Shown: positions 33,841-45,148, counted from the stretch's first letter. The stretch: 64,000 bases of DNA from Blastocystis hominis (GCF_000151665.1 NW_013171849.1:672480-736479); one strand, 5' to 3'. Numbers and translations: made by a program. Notes: generated by a model not told the origin, from the sequence alone.

Positions 33841-34641
33841 AACATCCAGTAAAACTATAGAGCTATCTCTCGTCATCGACGATGGCAGTTGATCCTCGCT
33901 AAACACTTCGATGCTGCTTTCATACCCATTAATCACTTTCACCCAATCGTGATCTTCGCTGAACTGTAAAACACAAAGCACTCTCTTCTCATCGCACACC
34001 ATTCTCCACAGAGAAAACACAACGTCCGGGTAGTCATTGGATACCCTCTTCAAGATGAGCGAGATGAGAGGAAGATTCTCAAAGAACGTGTCTTCTTTCG
34101 ATCGACTGTACGATACGCACACTTTGCATATATTCTGTGACCGTTCCATTCGTCTCTGCGACTCCTCCGCGAAGTTGATCAGATTCTTCAGTTCCTTTCT
34201 ACATTCCAAAAATCGGGACTATTTTACGGATCGGTTCCGCCGATGTCCTTATAACTCGTGTTTGGTTCGGTCCACTTCTCGCTGAGCTGCACATCCGCAA
34301 ATCGTCGAAAAGAGTTGTCCATGAGGGCAATGCATGTGCGCAGTGCGTTCGTGTTTTTAACAGCCCCAGTGTCCATAAAGGTAATCGCTGTGTTAAGAGA
34401 AGGTGGAAAAGAGGTACTGATCTTCCCTGTTTTGGAGGATTCCTCGAAATCGGAGTTGTTTTCTAGAGTGAACAGAACGGTCGGGAACTTTTTGATGATG
34501 GTGAAAAGGGAAGGGAGGGTGTGGCTTGTGGGTTTGCGTTCTGCGTTGAGAGAGGGAAAGAGAAGAGTACCGAGCATGTTGTCGAGAAGGGTCCAGCGGG
34601 TTGTCACCTGGATGGAGTTTTTGTTGAAGCTGTCCAGCATT
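33840..34641 (-). CDS. Unknown helical protein
   Basis: Reading from the ATG at 34641 (MLDSFNKNSIQVTTRWTLLD) through a 29-nt intron (about 34200-34228) to SEDQLPSSMTRDSSIVLLDV. The frame is open 5' of this ATG up to the neighbour's octamer, so an upstream start or exon is possible. Helix-rich with Leu and Ile spacing like HEAT/ARM proteins (ENLPLISLILKRVSND). No family assigned. It has no genomic stop before the octamer at 33828-33835: T33840 plus poly(A) would give TAA. Confidence 0.55.
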
Positions 34642-34789
34642 TTGAAGAGAATATCAGTCTTCGCCGCTTTGAGCTGCAGTTTCGCAGCCTCGGTGAGCAG
34701 TTTGGACTCGTGGAATGAAGGAAAACAAACAGGGAGTTGTGAGTAATGCAGATCAAAACAAATCAAGTCGACTTGATTTGATTTGATCT

Positions 34790-35106
34790 GATTCATTCAA
34801 TTCATTCAATTCATTCATTTCATTCATTCATTCATTCATTCATTCATTTCAATCATTTCATTCATTCATTCATTTCAATCATTCATTCAATTCATTCAAT
34901 TTATTCAATTTATTCAATTCATTCATTTCATTCATTTCATTCATTTCAATCATTCATTCAATTCATTCAATTCATTCAATTCATTCAATTTATTCAATTT
35001 ATTCAATTCATTCAATTCATTCATTCATTCATTTCAATCATTCATTTCAATCATTCATTCAATTCATTCATTCAATTCATTCATTCATTCAATCATTTCA
35101 TTCATA
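34790..35106. repeat. ATTC/ATTTC microsatellite tract
   Basis: About 315 bases of interspersed ATTCA, ATTCATT and ATTTC units (for example 34805-34870). It begins immediately after the stop codon of the CDCA7-type gene and lies upstream of that gene's octamer (34724-34731), so it would be its 3' UTR. Confidence 0.9.
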
Positions 35107-35845
35107 GGATATGAGAGCGTTTCGATCGTATTCAGACATATCTTCCCAACCATCAAAATACATTTTGAGACTGTCCGAGAACTTCAGAAGTCCTTCGTAG
35201 TCTACATAGCACGCTTTGCACCGATCCATACTCGGATTCTGAGAGCCGTGATCTGTTGGATCCCAATTGTCCAGCAGACGAAGACTTAACTGAGTCAGAC
35301 CATCTCCGTTTTGAACTACACCTCGCCTTCCATTAAACAAAACTACTCCCAGGAAGGTCCAGAGGAGGAATTGACCATAAAGCCTGCGGATCGGACCATG
35401 TGTTACTTCCTCCTTCCCAACGCGTCGGACTGACTGCAGGCTCTTGATGGAAGATCCGAGTCTGGAAGCTAGGATCTTCGATGGGAGGGACAGGGATGGG
35501 GTCGACAGGAAGAACAGGCTTCGGAGAAACGGATTCCGCGTGCATAGACTGTTCCATCATTGCTTGTTGCCGTAACTTGTTTTGGCGAACTTTATAAACT
35601 TTGCAATGTACATGTGGAGGAGGCTTCGTGCAGTTACATACACAGCAGCAGATACCCAAACAGCGCGGACATTTAAAACATGGATCATCTGCTTGCGCTG
35701 TGATATGGAACTTGCGGTTGAGCTGCTGAAGACAAAATATCCGGTTGCAAAGCGAACATTTTACTCTTCCAAGCCGTTGGCCGCATTGGACCTTACCGCA
35801 CAGATGGCAAGTCTGCGAACCTTCTTTTGCTTCATCTTTATCCAT
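35098..35845 (-). CDS. CDCA7-type (zf-4CXXC_R1) zinc-finger protein
   Basis: The start at 35845 gives MDKDEAKEGSQTCHLCGKVQ. The Cys pattern CHLC, CSLC, FC, KCPRCLGICCCVCNC matches the zf-4CXXC_R1 domain of CDCA7 and related plant and oomycete proteins. The second Cys of the usual C-x-x-C-L pair is replaced (FCLQQL). A Pro-rich linker follows, and after a 31-nt intron (35326-35356) a C-terminal module with CKACYVDYEG. In animals CDCA7 recruits the HELLS remodeller for DNA methylation; whether that holds here is unknown. The stop TGA at 35098 is followed directly by the ATTC tract. Confidence 0.7.
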
Positions 35846-36070
35846 CTTTGAACACACTTGGGTTTAAAAAGTACAGAAAAACAAATAGGTCTTTAGATTC
35901 TCGGAGGTGAGACTAAATTCAACACGAGAAACAATACTTGATCTGTAATCTACCGGAAAGGGGATTTATGATAAACGTAGAAACAAAGGTGGTATCGTTT
36001 AGTGGTTCTTGATTATCATGCCAATCTCATTGTTACAAAACAAACATTTCAAAATACGCAAACAGCAAAA

Positions 36071-38010
36071 CTAAAGCACGCTTTGAATGAACAAATCTTC
36101 CTTCGACTCATCGTCAGGATCAATCGGCATGGTCTGGTGGAACTTTTCGAAATCAATCACCGCCTCTCCATTCTCTGCGACCGTCACGCACGAAAACATC
36201 CGATTGACCACAATATCTTCCGCAGCATAGCTAAAGCGTGCCTGGAGTGTGGAGCTGGTAACGGACTCGGTTCCCTCGACAAGCACGACGATTTCCAAGT
36301 CTCTTCGCCGAATTGTGTCCAGAATGAGCTGGCCCGTGACTACACTTCACTCCTCTGCTCGACCGGTACGCTCGGGTGTGGGCTTGACGGAGATGTGCTG
36401 GGACTCGGCAGTCCATTTCTCGGGGCGAAGACTCTTTCGGAACTGCACGATCATGCTGCCTGCGCTGTCGTTCTCCAAGGCATCCGAGCCGTTCGAAGGG
36501 TTCGAAGGGTTCGAAGGGTTCGAAGGGTTCGACTCTTTTGACTCGTTGGGTTCATTGGACTCTTTGGACTCTTTGGGTTCGTTGGGCTCTTTGGGTTCGT
36601 TGGGTTCGTTGGAGGATTTTGAGGGGCTGGAAGAAGTTTCGTTCGATTCGCTGGATGGGTTCGGCACGTTCGAAGGGATCGAATTCCCCGAGATCCCCGA
36701 CGCCATCGACGCCATCGACGCCATGGAGGCTCTCGCCCGCTCCTCGTTGCGCCTCGCGATGGCCTCCAGCTCCACATCCGCGCGATGTTCGTGCTGCAGA
36801 TGCGCGTTCACCCTACCTCGCAGCCCTCCTTCGCCTCTACGTCGACTTCGACGCGAACACCTCGCTGCAGAACGAGCACGGCCACACCTTCTCCAGCTCG
36901 CTCAGCGACGGAAGCACCTACGACTCGCCCCCTCTCCGCATCCTCACGGGCGTCTCCTCGATGTGCGACGACGTGAAGCAGCGGGAAATCCGCACGCTCG
37001 ACGGGTCTTCCGACGACGCGGTCATCTGCCGGCCCGCCGGCTCGAAGTCGGGGAACAGAGGGGACAGCGCGTCGATGGGGTGGCACTAGGTGAGAGATCC
37101 CCGCGGGGAATACCACGAGCGCGGGGAGCATGAGAACGAGCGATCCGTTGTTCTGGGAAGAAGGGTGCTGCGAGTCAAGAAGGAAGAGAGAGAGAGAACG
37201 GTGAGGTGCATGCGGGTCATTTGGAAGGGAACGCCGCTCGCGTCGTTGACGGTTTTCTGTACGGAGTAGCAGGAAATGCGGCTCTCGACGAGCTGGTGCT
37301 TGCGGAGCTCGCAGACCTGGAAGATTAGGCACCATTGGCCGTGGATTCGCTTGATGATGGCTTGGTTGGAGAAGATGAGGGAACGAGAGCGAGTCTGAGA
37401 GAGAGAGAAAGAGGGAAAGAGAGGAGTACGATGGCACGGGAGAGACGTGTGTAAACGATGCCGATGCAGAAGGAATTCATCAAAATCGCTTGCATCATTT
37501 CTCCATACAGAAGAAAGAAGGCTAAGGTGTGGTCTCCTGGAGGTGAGCTAAGAGAGGAAAACGGACCGAAATTGATATCTGAAACGGAGTAGCCCACGGT
37601 GGTGATGGTTTCCAGACTAATGATCATGGCTGCGACAAAGGTCGTGATATCGACGAATCCATGGTCTCGGAAAAGATAAAATAATACTGCCCAAAATAAT
37701 GTCGATATTAAATACTGAAAGTCACACCGGAGCCAAAAAACACATACAAGAAGTAGAATAAGTAAAATGATCTTGGGTGTGGCTAAAGAAGCGATAGTGT
37801 GAAACCAATCCTCGATGTAAATGTACGAACTATTCTCCCCAACACGAACAATGTTAAAACGTCCTAAAAACTGATTCTCTGTATCTCTTACAAACCCGTT
37901 GATCTTCCCATCAGGTCATCACGGTCAATAAATCGGAATGGCTTCTCGTCAGCAAATATGATTTTCTCCTCAGTAGAACCAGTTACAATGGCTGACTGAC
38001 CAATACTCAT
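36071..38010 (-). CDS. Inward-rectifier (Kir-type) potassium channel
   Basis: The start at 38010 gives a cytosolic N-terminus (RFIDRDDLMGRS), slide helix YIEDWFHTIASL, TM1 IILLILLLVCVFWL, pore helix and filter ETITTVGYSVSDINFG, then TM2 and the gating region TRLSRA. The cytoplasmic Kir immunoglobulin-like domain follows (SLIFSNQAIIKR; CELRKHQLVESRISC; ALCHPIDALSPLF; LEIVVLVEGTESVTSSTLQA). The filter ends T-V-G-Y-S, not G-Y-G. A long Ser/Asn/Pro/Glu/Lys insert (about 36480-36730) sits inside the C-terminal domain and is encoded by short repeats. About eight introns of 29-33 nt. Stop TAG at 36071; octamer 36039-36046. Confidence 0.85.
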
Positions 38011-38076
38011 TCAAAAACTAGCAGTATGCGAATCAAAATACAAAAACCTGATTTCAACAAACAACAACTAACTAAA

Positions 38077-39959
38077 CTACTTCGAAAGTCCCATCTCTTC
38101 TTCTAATGATTGTTGGTTAGATACAGGCACCGTTTCCGAATAACGCAACGTTTGATCCAAATAGCTGTTCGAATCAATCATTTCATCTCCGCTCGTCGAG
38201 ATTTTCTCTTCCTCCTTCGATACAGATGCGCTAATCATGAGAAAAATCCTAAAAATCCACTTGGCGGGAACGGGATAAGGCTCGGTTGTCAAAGAAGATT
38301 TTTTGGTTTCTGAAGTTTGGTGAGTCTTTGCGTTATGCGAGCTCTGAATCAAAAGAGTACCGGTTCATTTATCACTTCCTTTGAAGCTCCTGTAGACCGC
38401 TCGATCGAATCAACGCTCTGGGAAACACGATCTGCCATGCTATCTTCTATCACTAATCAAATTGTGTCTAATCAAACCATTCATCACATCCTCGAAGAAA
38501 TCAGCGAGGCTTTCTGTCAAAACGGAAGGATCCAAATTTACCGCCTTTTTTTGCTTCTCGATCCAACCATCGATCGAGGGCGAGACATCCTATATTAACA
38601 CAAAGAAATTACGCGTTTGTACATCACAGTCGCTTCCGCTCTCGAGTTCTAAGTATTTGGAAGCAAATTGAACTCTGTTCTCTCTAGAGTGGATAATTTT
38701 GTGTGGATTGTTTGTGTCGTCGTGATAATAAAAGTAATGTGGAGTTTCAAAGGTGCGTCGCTTGAAAAACCGGACATGATCTGTGAGTTGTTTGGTATCC
38801 TTTTTCTTTGCTGCTTTTTCTAAGAAGTCTTCATACGAAGCATTCTAAGCCTAACTTCCGCTATTTTCAACCACCTCCACGAGATGAGCAATGCTGTTCC
38901 GTCCGATCTCCATGCTCTCCGCCGTTTCCTACACACTTCACCCCCACTCCCTCGAATACTCGCATCATCTCCTGCAAACAGTGCAATTTAATCTGATAGA
39001 AGGGGATGGTGATCACCATCATCAATTCCTTGATGCCGTACTTTTGGTACAAGCAGCTCTCCAAACACCAGAAATCAAACCCTTTCGGCTCACGACTCAC
39101 GATTTCCTCGCATCGCTGGCGAATCTCGGCGAGGGAATAGAGCCAGCTGGCCTTCTGATCCGCGAAGTTGCACACCACGATGATGGTCGTGTTCAAACCG
39201 AGATTGTGGATTTGATCCTCGAAATCGGTAAATAAGTCCTCCTATACGTGAATACACAATAAGTTAAAATTACAGAGCGCGGATTCGCTACAAAGATGAA
39301 ACAGGTACATTGCTTGAGCAGCTTCTCAACTTCCTCCTTTTCTGTCACTGAGGCGTTCTTTACTCGAGTTTCCTTATCATCACCATAGGTTTCTACATCG
39401 AACACGGTTTTACCAAAGATACCTTCCAAATTTTCAGAATCTTTTTGTAGTTTGCAATGCAGCAAATCGAAATCCAGTTTCGTTAGATCGACCTAGAATC
39501 GTACAGAACGCTTATCTATACTAGAGATCTCTCACCCGTGAATGGATTTGTCCACATAACACGCGTAGAGACAATAACATCCGGTCTCTTCGGGGGAATT
39601 TCATTTCCTTCTGCTTGGATATAGCGGAATAGTGAACTTTTTCCAGCGTTCTTTGAACCGCCAATAATCAAACCAACTATCCATAATTCACGTTTACTAC
39701 CAGTACTGTGGTATGTACTGCTAATTGTATACTTGGGGCCATCTTTTGCGTTTCCGTCGCTAAAGGTAGATAGAGATCGGTTTAATGTACTAAAGTCAAT
39801 TCCCATTACAAACAAAATATGGTAAGTAATGCCCAACTTTATTTTGTTATCTTTGGTAAATCCTGAGATAATTGAAGAATTAGATAGGATCGAACACGAA
39901 GTGGTACGTTGAACTTTTTCAAGGAAAACACGTAAATGCTTTTTTGACGGATCGATCAT
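38077..39959 (-). CDS. RABL6-like GTPase
   Basis: Rab-like GTPase of the RABL6/Parf type. The P-loop IIGGSKNAGKSSLFRYIQAE (near 39650) is followed by a switch segment ending VMWTNPF, a degenerate middle (EGIFGKTVFDVET; CTCFIFVANP), the base-recognition strand IIVVCNFADQKAS and the family signature CLYQKYGIKELMMVITIPFY before LQEMMRVFE. The C-terminal region is disordered and charged, also as in RABL6. At least six introns of about 30 nt. The N-terminal exon before the P-loop (MIDPSKKHLRVFLEK) is less certain. Stop at 38077; octamer 38056-38063. Confidence 0.7.
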
Positions 39960-40072
39960 TGTACAACATGCATTCTAGAATCTAAATATGTTTATGTAAT
40001 AGAACAAAGAGAGGATAGAAGAACCAATTGCGGTATTCTGTATGTTTGGAATATAAATATGATATTCATTCA

Positions 40073-40346
40073 TCACAGAAAAGGGTTTACTATCATATAG
40101 AATAGATATGAAGAAACGAGTCCCACAACTGCAATTAGGAAGAACACAGAAACATTAACAGCAACACTTTTGACACACCCTTCGAAGAGTAGCATTCTGC
40201 ACACTGGCATACTTGTATTCATTCATTTTCCTATTTATGAGCCTGTCACTTCTTGCTAAAAGACTCCTTGTGAGCACTCCGAAAAGATTGTCGCCTTTGT
40301 TTTTCTCTCGTTCCTTCGCTCGTTTAGAATGTGCTGGCGCTGCCAT
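40073..40346 (-). CDS. Possible small tail-anchored protein
   Basis: ORF from an ATG at 40346 (MAAPAHSKRAKEREKNKGDN; NLFGVLTRSLLARSDR), and through a 31-nt intron (about 40131-40161) a hydrophobic end VGLVSSYLFYMIV. It would be a basic protein of about 75 residues with one C-terminal membrane span. Its ATG overlaps the ATG of the divergent metallo-beta-lactamase gene within CCATGG, so at most one may be the true start. No homologue recognised. Confidence 0.3.
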
Positions 40347-41188
40347 GGAACGCAAGGAAATGGGTATTATCTACGTTATTTTCTAACGTTTAGAAGTGGG
40401 AACTAGTGAAAAGAACTGAGTTGTAGGAACAAGGAGTGGAAAAGGAAAAGTTCAATGTAGATAATATCCTCCATGTGTTCTTGGTGCCAAACGGAGATAA
40501 GAAAGAGAACGCCTACATTCTCTGTGATAGAGAAGAGGTTGATGGTATTCATAACGCAGCCAACTTACCGTCAGGAGCTCTTATCGACCCCGGAACGAAC
40601 GAGTACAAGCTGATCCGCGCTCTCGAAGACTACCGTGTGAACATCACGAAAGTCTTCATCACGCATGCTCACGAAGGTCATGTGAAATGCATTCAAGAGC
40701 TTCTGCACGACATCGGAGATCTCACGATCTACCTCAATGAAGCAGATCGTCCGCTCTTCGATTCCATCGTAGCGAAAGGCCTGACCGCAGAAGACGAAGT
40801 ACTTGTTTTGCTCGTTTTTGAACTCTTCCAGATGCAAATCAAATACTTGAAGCACATGGATGAAGTGGCCGTGGGAAGCCATAAGGGAAAAGTGTACCAT
40901 ACGCCGGGACACACGCCAGGCTCGCTGTGCTATCACTTCGGGAACTTTTTGTTCACTGGAGACACGCTGATGTGCAACAAAGTGGGCGAGACGACTGCTG
41001 AGGGATCGGAGTAGGCAGTGCAAAGGTGAATGAATTGGTGTAGCTTGGAATTGATGAAGAAGTCGATTAAGGAGCTGATTCTGCCGCTGCGGAAGGAAAC
41101 GATGATTCTGCCTGGACATGGACCGTTCAGCAGTGTGGGAACCGAGGCTCTGTTCAATCCTGTGGTGGGAAAGAAGGGAAATCAGTGA
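40345..41188 (+). CDS. Metallo-beta-lactamase-fold hydrolase, glyoxalase II/LACTB2-like
   Basis: MBL-fold protein: ALIDPG, then VFITHAHEGH, GKVYHTPGHTPGSLCYHF, FTGDTLM and, after a 33-nt intron (41010-41042), ILPGHGPFSSVGTE. The first metal motif is H-A-H-E-G-H where H-x-H-x-D-H is usual, so the metal-ligand Asp is missing. The other ligands (HTPGH, GD, GHG) remain. The best start is 40345, giving MERKEME. It requires two canonical introns (40364-40393, 40396-40426) around a 2-nt exon. The genomic stop TGA (41186-41188) has its T 4 nt before the octamer at 41191-41198, so the mature stop may be TAA. Confidence 0.8.
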
Positions 41189-41198
41189 ATTGTTTGTT
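41186..41198 (+). terminator. 3' octamer with stop-completing T (MBL gene)
   Basis: T41186 is the first base of the genomic TGA; spacer GAAT; TGTTTGTT 41191-41198. Confidence 0.7.
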
Positions 41199-41459
41199 CG
41201 GATAAGCAACAATGGGGTGAATGGAATGGATGATCGTTAAGCGATAAAATAGAATAGGGTGGGATAAAATTGGATTGGATAAGAAACATTTCATACAGTG
41301 ACATATGCAACACCAAAATCACTGCAATGTCTATACTTTCAATCTCATTTCCATTCATTCGCAATTCCAAAATCCTTTTCCCTCTTATGCAATCCTTCAT
41401 TTCCCTTCAATTCACCCTCTGATTCATTCACCGCCTTCCTCGCTTCCTCTTTTGTTTCG

Positions 41460-41472
41460 AACAAACACACCA
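41460..41472 (-). terminator. 3' octamer with stop-completing T (bystin)
   Basis: T41472, spacer GGTG, TGTTTGTT 41460-41467 on the minus strand; no genomic stop before it. Confidence 0.75.
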
Positions 41473-42996
41473 AAACGACTCCACATCCATCTCCTTCACC
41501 TTCTCTCCTCTACAACTCGTGGTAAACAACTCGCGTCGAATCTCCGGCGTGATCTGATGATGGAAATGCTTCTTCAGCACCGGCTTCAGCATCTCCTTCT
41601 GCTCGCTCGTCAGCTCCGTCTTGTATCTCTGCACGAACGTCAGCAGCGACTACATCGCCAGTCCCCCCCGCTTTCTACCTGCTGCCACAGCACCGGCAGC
41701 TCGCGATCATCCGAATCAAACATGCGGAAATAGTCCACCAACGCGTCGATCACCACGTACGGCAGCGAATACTTCTTATTCAGCAGCACCATCATAAACA
41801 GAGACACCGCTCCGGAATACCTTCCATTCAAGCCACTCCAAAAATCGACGGCAACTGAGTCAACTTCAGCAGCGCCGCCGCCGAATGCGCCATCGGAATC
41901 GACACCTTCGCCACCACCGAGCTCACGATGATCGCCTCCTTCAGCGTGCACTCTCCCTACAGCCCATCCCTCGCCGCGCGCAGCGCTACCTCGCAGAGCG
42001 GGAGCAGAATGCCCTTGAAGAACGCGGCGGGCTTGTACATCGCCTTCTTCAGCGACTGGTAGTAATGGTAGTTCAGCTTCCTGCTGCTCATTCCCTCGCG
42101 CTGCGTCTACTTGTACTGCTGGATATTGTCGAGAACCGCGGGGAGGAGCACCGAGGAGTAGAAACGCTGCGCCAGCTTGGCGTTCAGGTTGGAGGCGAAG
42201 ATGCGCGTGGCGGCAAACATCGCCTGCGGCGACCAGTTCTGCGGCTCTGTGATCCAGAGGATCTAGAGGGTGAGAGGAGAAGGGAGAGGGGACTTCCTCC
42301 CAGTTGGAGAGAGAAGGAATGATTTTGAAGGCTTTGGGAAGCTTGCCGGCTCGATAACTAGATGACAACGAGATGATGGGAGTACAAGTGGAGAATCTTC
42401 CCAACCGACGTGTAGACTTTGATTACCTTCTCGTCGAGCTGGGAGGTGGGCGTTGGGTTCAGCTGCGCCTCCTTGGCGTAGATCTTTTGCAGGATTAGGT
42501 CGGCGAGGTTCTGCTTTTCGCGATTGTCGGGGGCGAAAAACATATTCAGGGCTTTCTAATGCGGAAAATCGGCAGATTATAGAGTACATCATCTTCCTCT
42601 TCGATGTGGTAATCCTTGATGAATTCCTCCACCTCTCCCTCATCAGAACTTAAATCGTCCATATCGTCCTCATCTTCGGCAGTAGGAACCTTGAAATGGA
42701 AGTCCTGCTCCGTGTTTGCCTCCTGGTCCATATCATCCTCCTTAATTTCCATCTGGTTGTTATTCGATCCATTTCATGCACGTACCTGCTGATCGTGAGC
42801 AATGTTCAGAATCTTTCGAGACAGGTCGGAAGGAATATAGCTTTCGTCCTTCGGTTTCTCCTCTTTACGAGTCTTCACTTCTTTGTAGGTCTTGTTGTCT
42901 TCATCAATCTATCCGTTAGCAAAATTCAAAACGAGGCACCTCCTTTCCCAGAGGTTGATGATGAGCATGTCTTCTTCGCTTGTGTTCTTTAGGCAT
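41472..42996 (-). CDS. BYSL: Bystin (Enp1), 40S ribosome assembly factor
   Basis: Nucleolar factor for 18S rRNA processing. The start at 42996 gives a basic N-terminus ([17 protein letters not shown]) and an acidic middle. The bystin core follows: [114 protein letters not shown] and ITPEIRREL. About seven introns of about 30 nt. There is no genomic stop where homologues end. T41472 is in first codon position, 4 nt before the octamer (41460-41467), so polyadenylation would create TAA after MDVESF. Confidence 0.94.
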
Positions 42997-43200
42997 TACA
43001 AATCAAACAAAGAATGATGGTTGCTTAAAGAGATTATGAAGGTGTTTACCCTGTTATCGCAAAAAATGAGTGGTTGTGGTGCAGAGAAATAGAAGGTCAA
43101 TAAAAATAAAGGGTACGAGTGCAAAACAGAGAACAACATCGAAAACAACCATTTTTTAACAAATAGTACATAAAACAAATATTACTATGATTGCCTTCAA

Positions 43201-43446
43201 CTACTGAGGGGTATTACTAGGTGGAGTTGGATTCTGCGCCGCGGCGGTCCGCTTCAATGTTTCCTCTATCATATTGTTAATAGAATTATAGACATCAAAG
43301 AATTTGATAGAGCAGCGATCAATGCACGAAGCCTCATCAATACTCAGGTCGGGAGTGGAAAAATTCTTTACACATGCATTGAAGCACGTAACAGACATCC
43401 TATCCTTGAGATAACCAACTAAGGTATTACCGTGTAGTATAGTCAT
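43201..43446 (-). CDS. Small Tim chaperone (Tim8/9/10/13 family)
   Basis: Intermembrane-space chaperone with the twin C-x3-C motif: CFNACVKNF and CIDRCSIKF, 15 residues apart. It carries hydrophobic membrane-protein precursors between TOM and TIM22/SAM. The ATG at 43446 gives 81 residues, the normal family size. A further possible exon upstream (MNEYTFLGKHYQ, to 43514) could not be joined in frame. The C-terminus is Pro/Ala/Thr rich. Stop at 43201. The exact family member is not resolvable. Confidence 0.8.
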   Translation of the reverse strand: MTILHGNTLVGYLKDRMSVTCFNACVKNFSTPDLSIDEASCIDRCSIKFFDVYNSINNMIEETLKRTAAAQNPTPPSNTPQ

Positions 43447-43639
43447 GAATCACCTGGGATCGAATCAAGGGATCATCTTGATAATGTTTTCCCAAAAAAG
43501 TGTATTCGTTCATTTGCAAATCAGATTGTTTAGAACAAACGCAACGTTAACCGCTATTCCACTTCTTTGCATTCTCTATTTGTCGTTCTCTCCTCTGTGA
43601 CCGCGTTTTCCCATTCTTCCGATTCATCTCGATCGTCTA

Positions 43640-45077
43640 TCACTCACTCCTCCCCAAATTTCCCACCGTTTTCATCAAATCATTGTAGGAAATCCCCTGC
43701 TCTATCAGCGACTTTTTCGTTACCTCTCGATACATCTCTCTCTTCTCCATCTCATACTCTGCTATTTTTTCCATCGTTATCAGTCGCCGACTCAGCAGCA
43801 GCGTCAATTTATCCTCACTATTCGCTACAACACGCAAGCAAGGATGCAATGGGATCGAATTCACATCCACACTACATCACATGATTCAATGCACCGCTAC
43901 GAACTCAATGTGGGGAATAGATAAGCTAAACGACCTCCAAGGGTCAACAAGCGCGCTGCAGTGTCTAAAAGATCGATGATGACGTCATCCGGATCATAAA
44001 CCACGGTGTTTCCACTGTGTGAATCCGCGGGAATTTCCATATCTGTGGCGGAAGAGCGTGTTTTTCGAGCTCCTGCCCGAATTCCATAGGGAGGGTCGCA
44101 TAGAATTCCATCGAAGAGAGGGATCGAGCGGAGCAGCAGGTTCGAGAGATCCATTCGCACAAGTTCTGGAGGTTTCATTTGATATTGGTCGAAGTTGCCG
44201 CGGATCGATCCCACTTGCTTGCCCTTTTTTTCTCCCCTCAAAACGCGCTTATCGATATCGCTTCCTATGCAGAACGCACCGTGAGCCGATGCCGCAACGA
44301 GAAGGGATCCGGTGCCAACAAAACAATCCCAAACGAGAGATCCGTTTTGTGTGAGAATTTGATTGGACATGAGAGAAGCGAGTTCGGCACATGTGGAAGT
44401 GGGGCCGATGTAGTGCCGTTTTTTGAGGTTGAAACGATCGTTGGTGTTTCGTTGGCCATCGGCGATGAAGGTTCCGAAATAGATGTGTTTGATTGTTTTC
44501 TCGGGTTTGTTGTGATGCAAAACACACGAAAAGGTGTTCGAAGGGGCGCGGAGGACCACTGGACCCTCGAAGGGAAGATACGGCTCAAACTGAAGGCGAT
44601 ATTGTTCTTGTTGCTCCGGAGTCAATGTGGCGTTAAAAGAAACAATGTCTAGTTTCCAACTCGCTGAAGGCTATGAGTAAAATGGAATAGAAAAGGAGGA
44701 GGAACAGCAAAATATGGATTTGTAAACTCTGTTGGAAGATTTGAAAGAGACGAAAAGAGCTCTTCCCACGAATCACCCTCGCACCACAATTTGTATACTG
44801 ATTTTATGAGAACTGCTCGAGAACAGATCTATACCTTATTTGTAAAATTGAGAATGTGCTTTTTTTACGCACTCGTCATCAGGGAAGGAAGCAATCAGAA
44901 ATGGAGATTCCTCCGTTAGTTGAGAACTAGCGATAAGTCGAAAAATAATACAGAATACGGATTATACACTCCTTCCTTCGAATAACCAAATAACGTTAAA
45001 AGAGAGTCGAGTTCAGGTAGTCGGAAGTCATGGTAAGTATTTGAGAAATAAATCAAATACGATTGACGGAAAACCAT
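43640..45077 (-). CDS. TRMT11: TRMT11, tRNA guanosine-N2 methyltransferase
   Basis: Catalytic subunit that, with TRMT112, makes m2G10 in tRNA. The start at 45077 gives a THUMP-like N-domain (DFRLPELDSLLTLFG; SPFLIASFPDDEC; LIKSVYKLWCEGDSWEELF). After introns come SFNATLTPEQ and LPFEGPVVL, then the methyltransferase: IYFGTFIADGQR, KKRHYIGPTS, SAM loop DCFVGTGSLLVAA and catalytic DPPYGIR. The end is a C-terminal LLLSRRLITME segment. Introns are about 30-45 nt, slightly longer than elsewhere. Stop TGA at 43640-43642; only a weak TTTGTT element is seen, near 43526. Confidence 0.92.
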
Positions 45078-45148
45078 AGAGAAAATGCATGTAAAAAATA
45101 ATAGAATGATCGGGTTTTCATTTGATTTTTAATTCTTGTTTTTCAACA

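Noticed and set aside
35989-36030. tRNA-like stretch (GGTGGTATCGTTTAGTGGTT)
   Set aside because: Resembles a D-arm, but no acceptor pairing, anticodon arm or T-arm (GTTCNANNC) follows.
43054-43152. Minus-strand 32-codon hydrophobic ORF between Tim and bystin genes
   Set aside because: Short, no homology, and its possible 3' signal would overlap the start of bystin.
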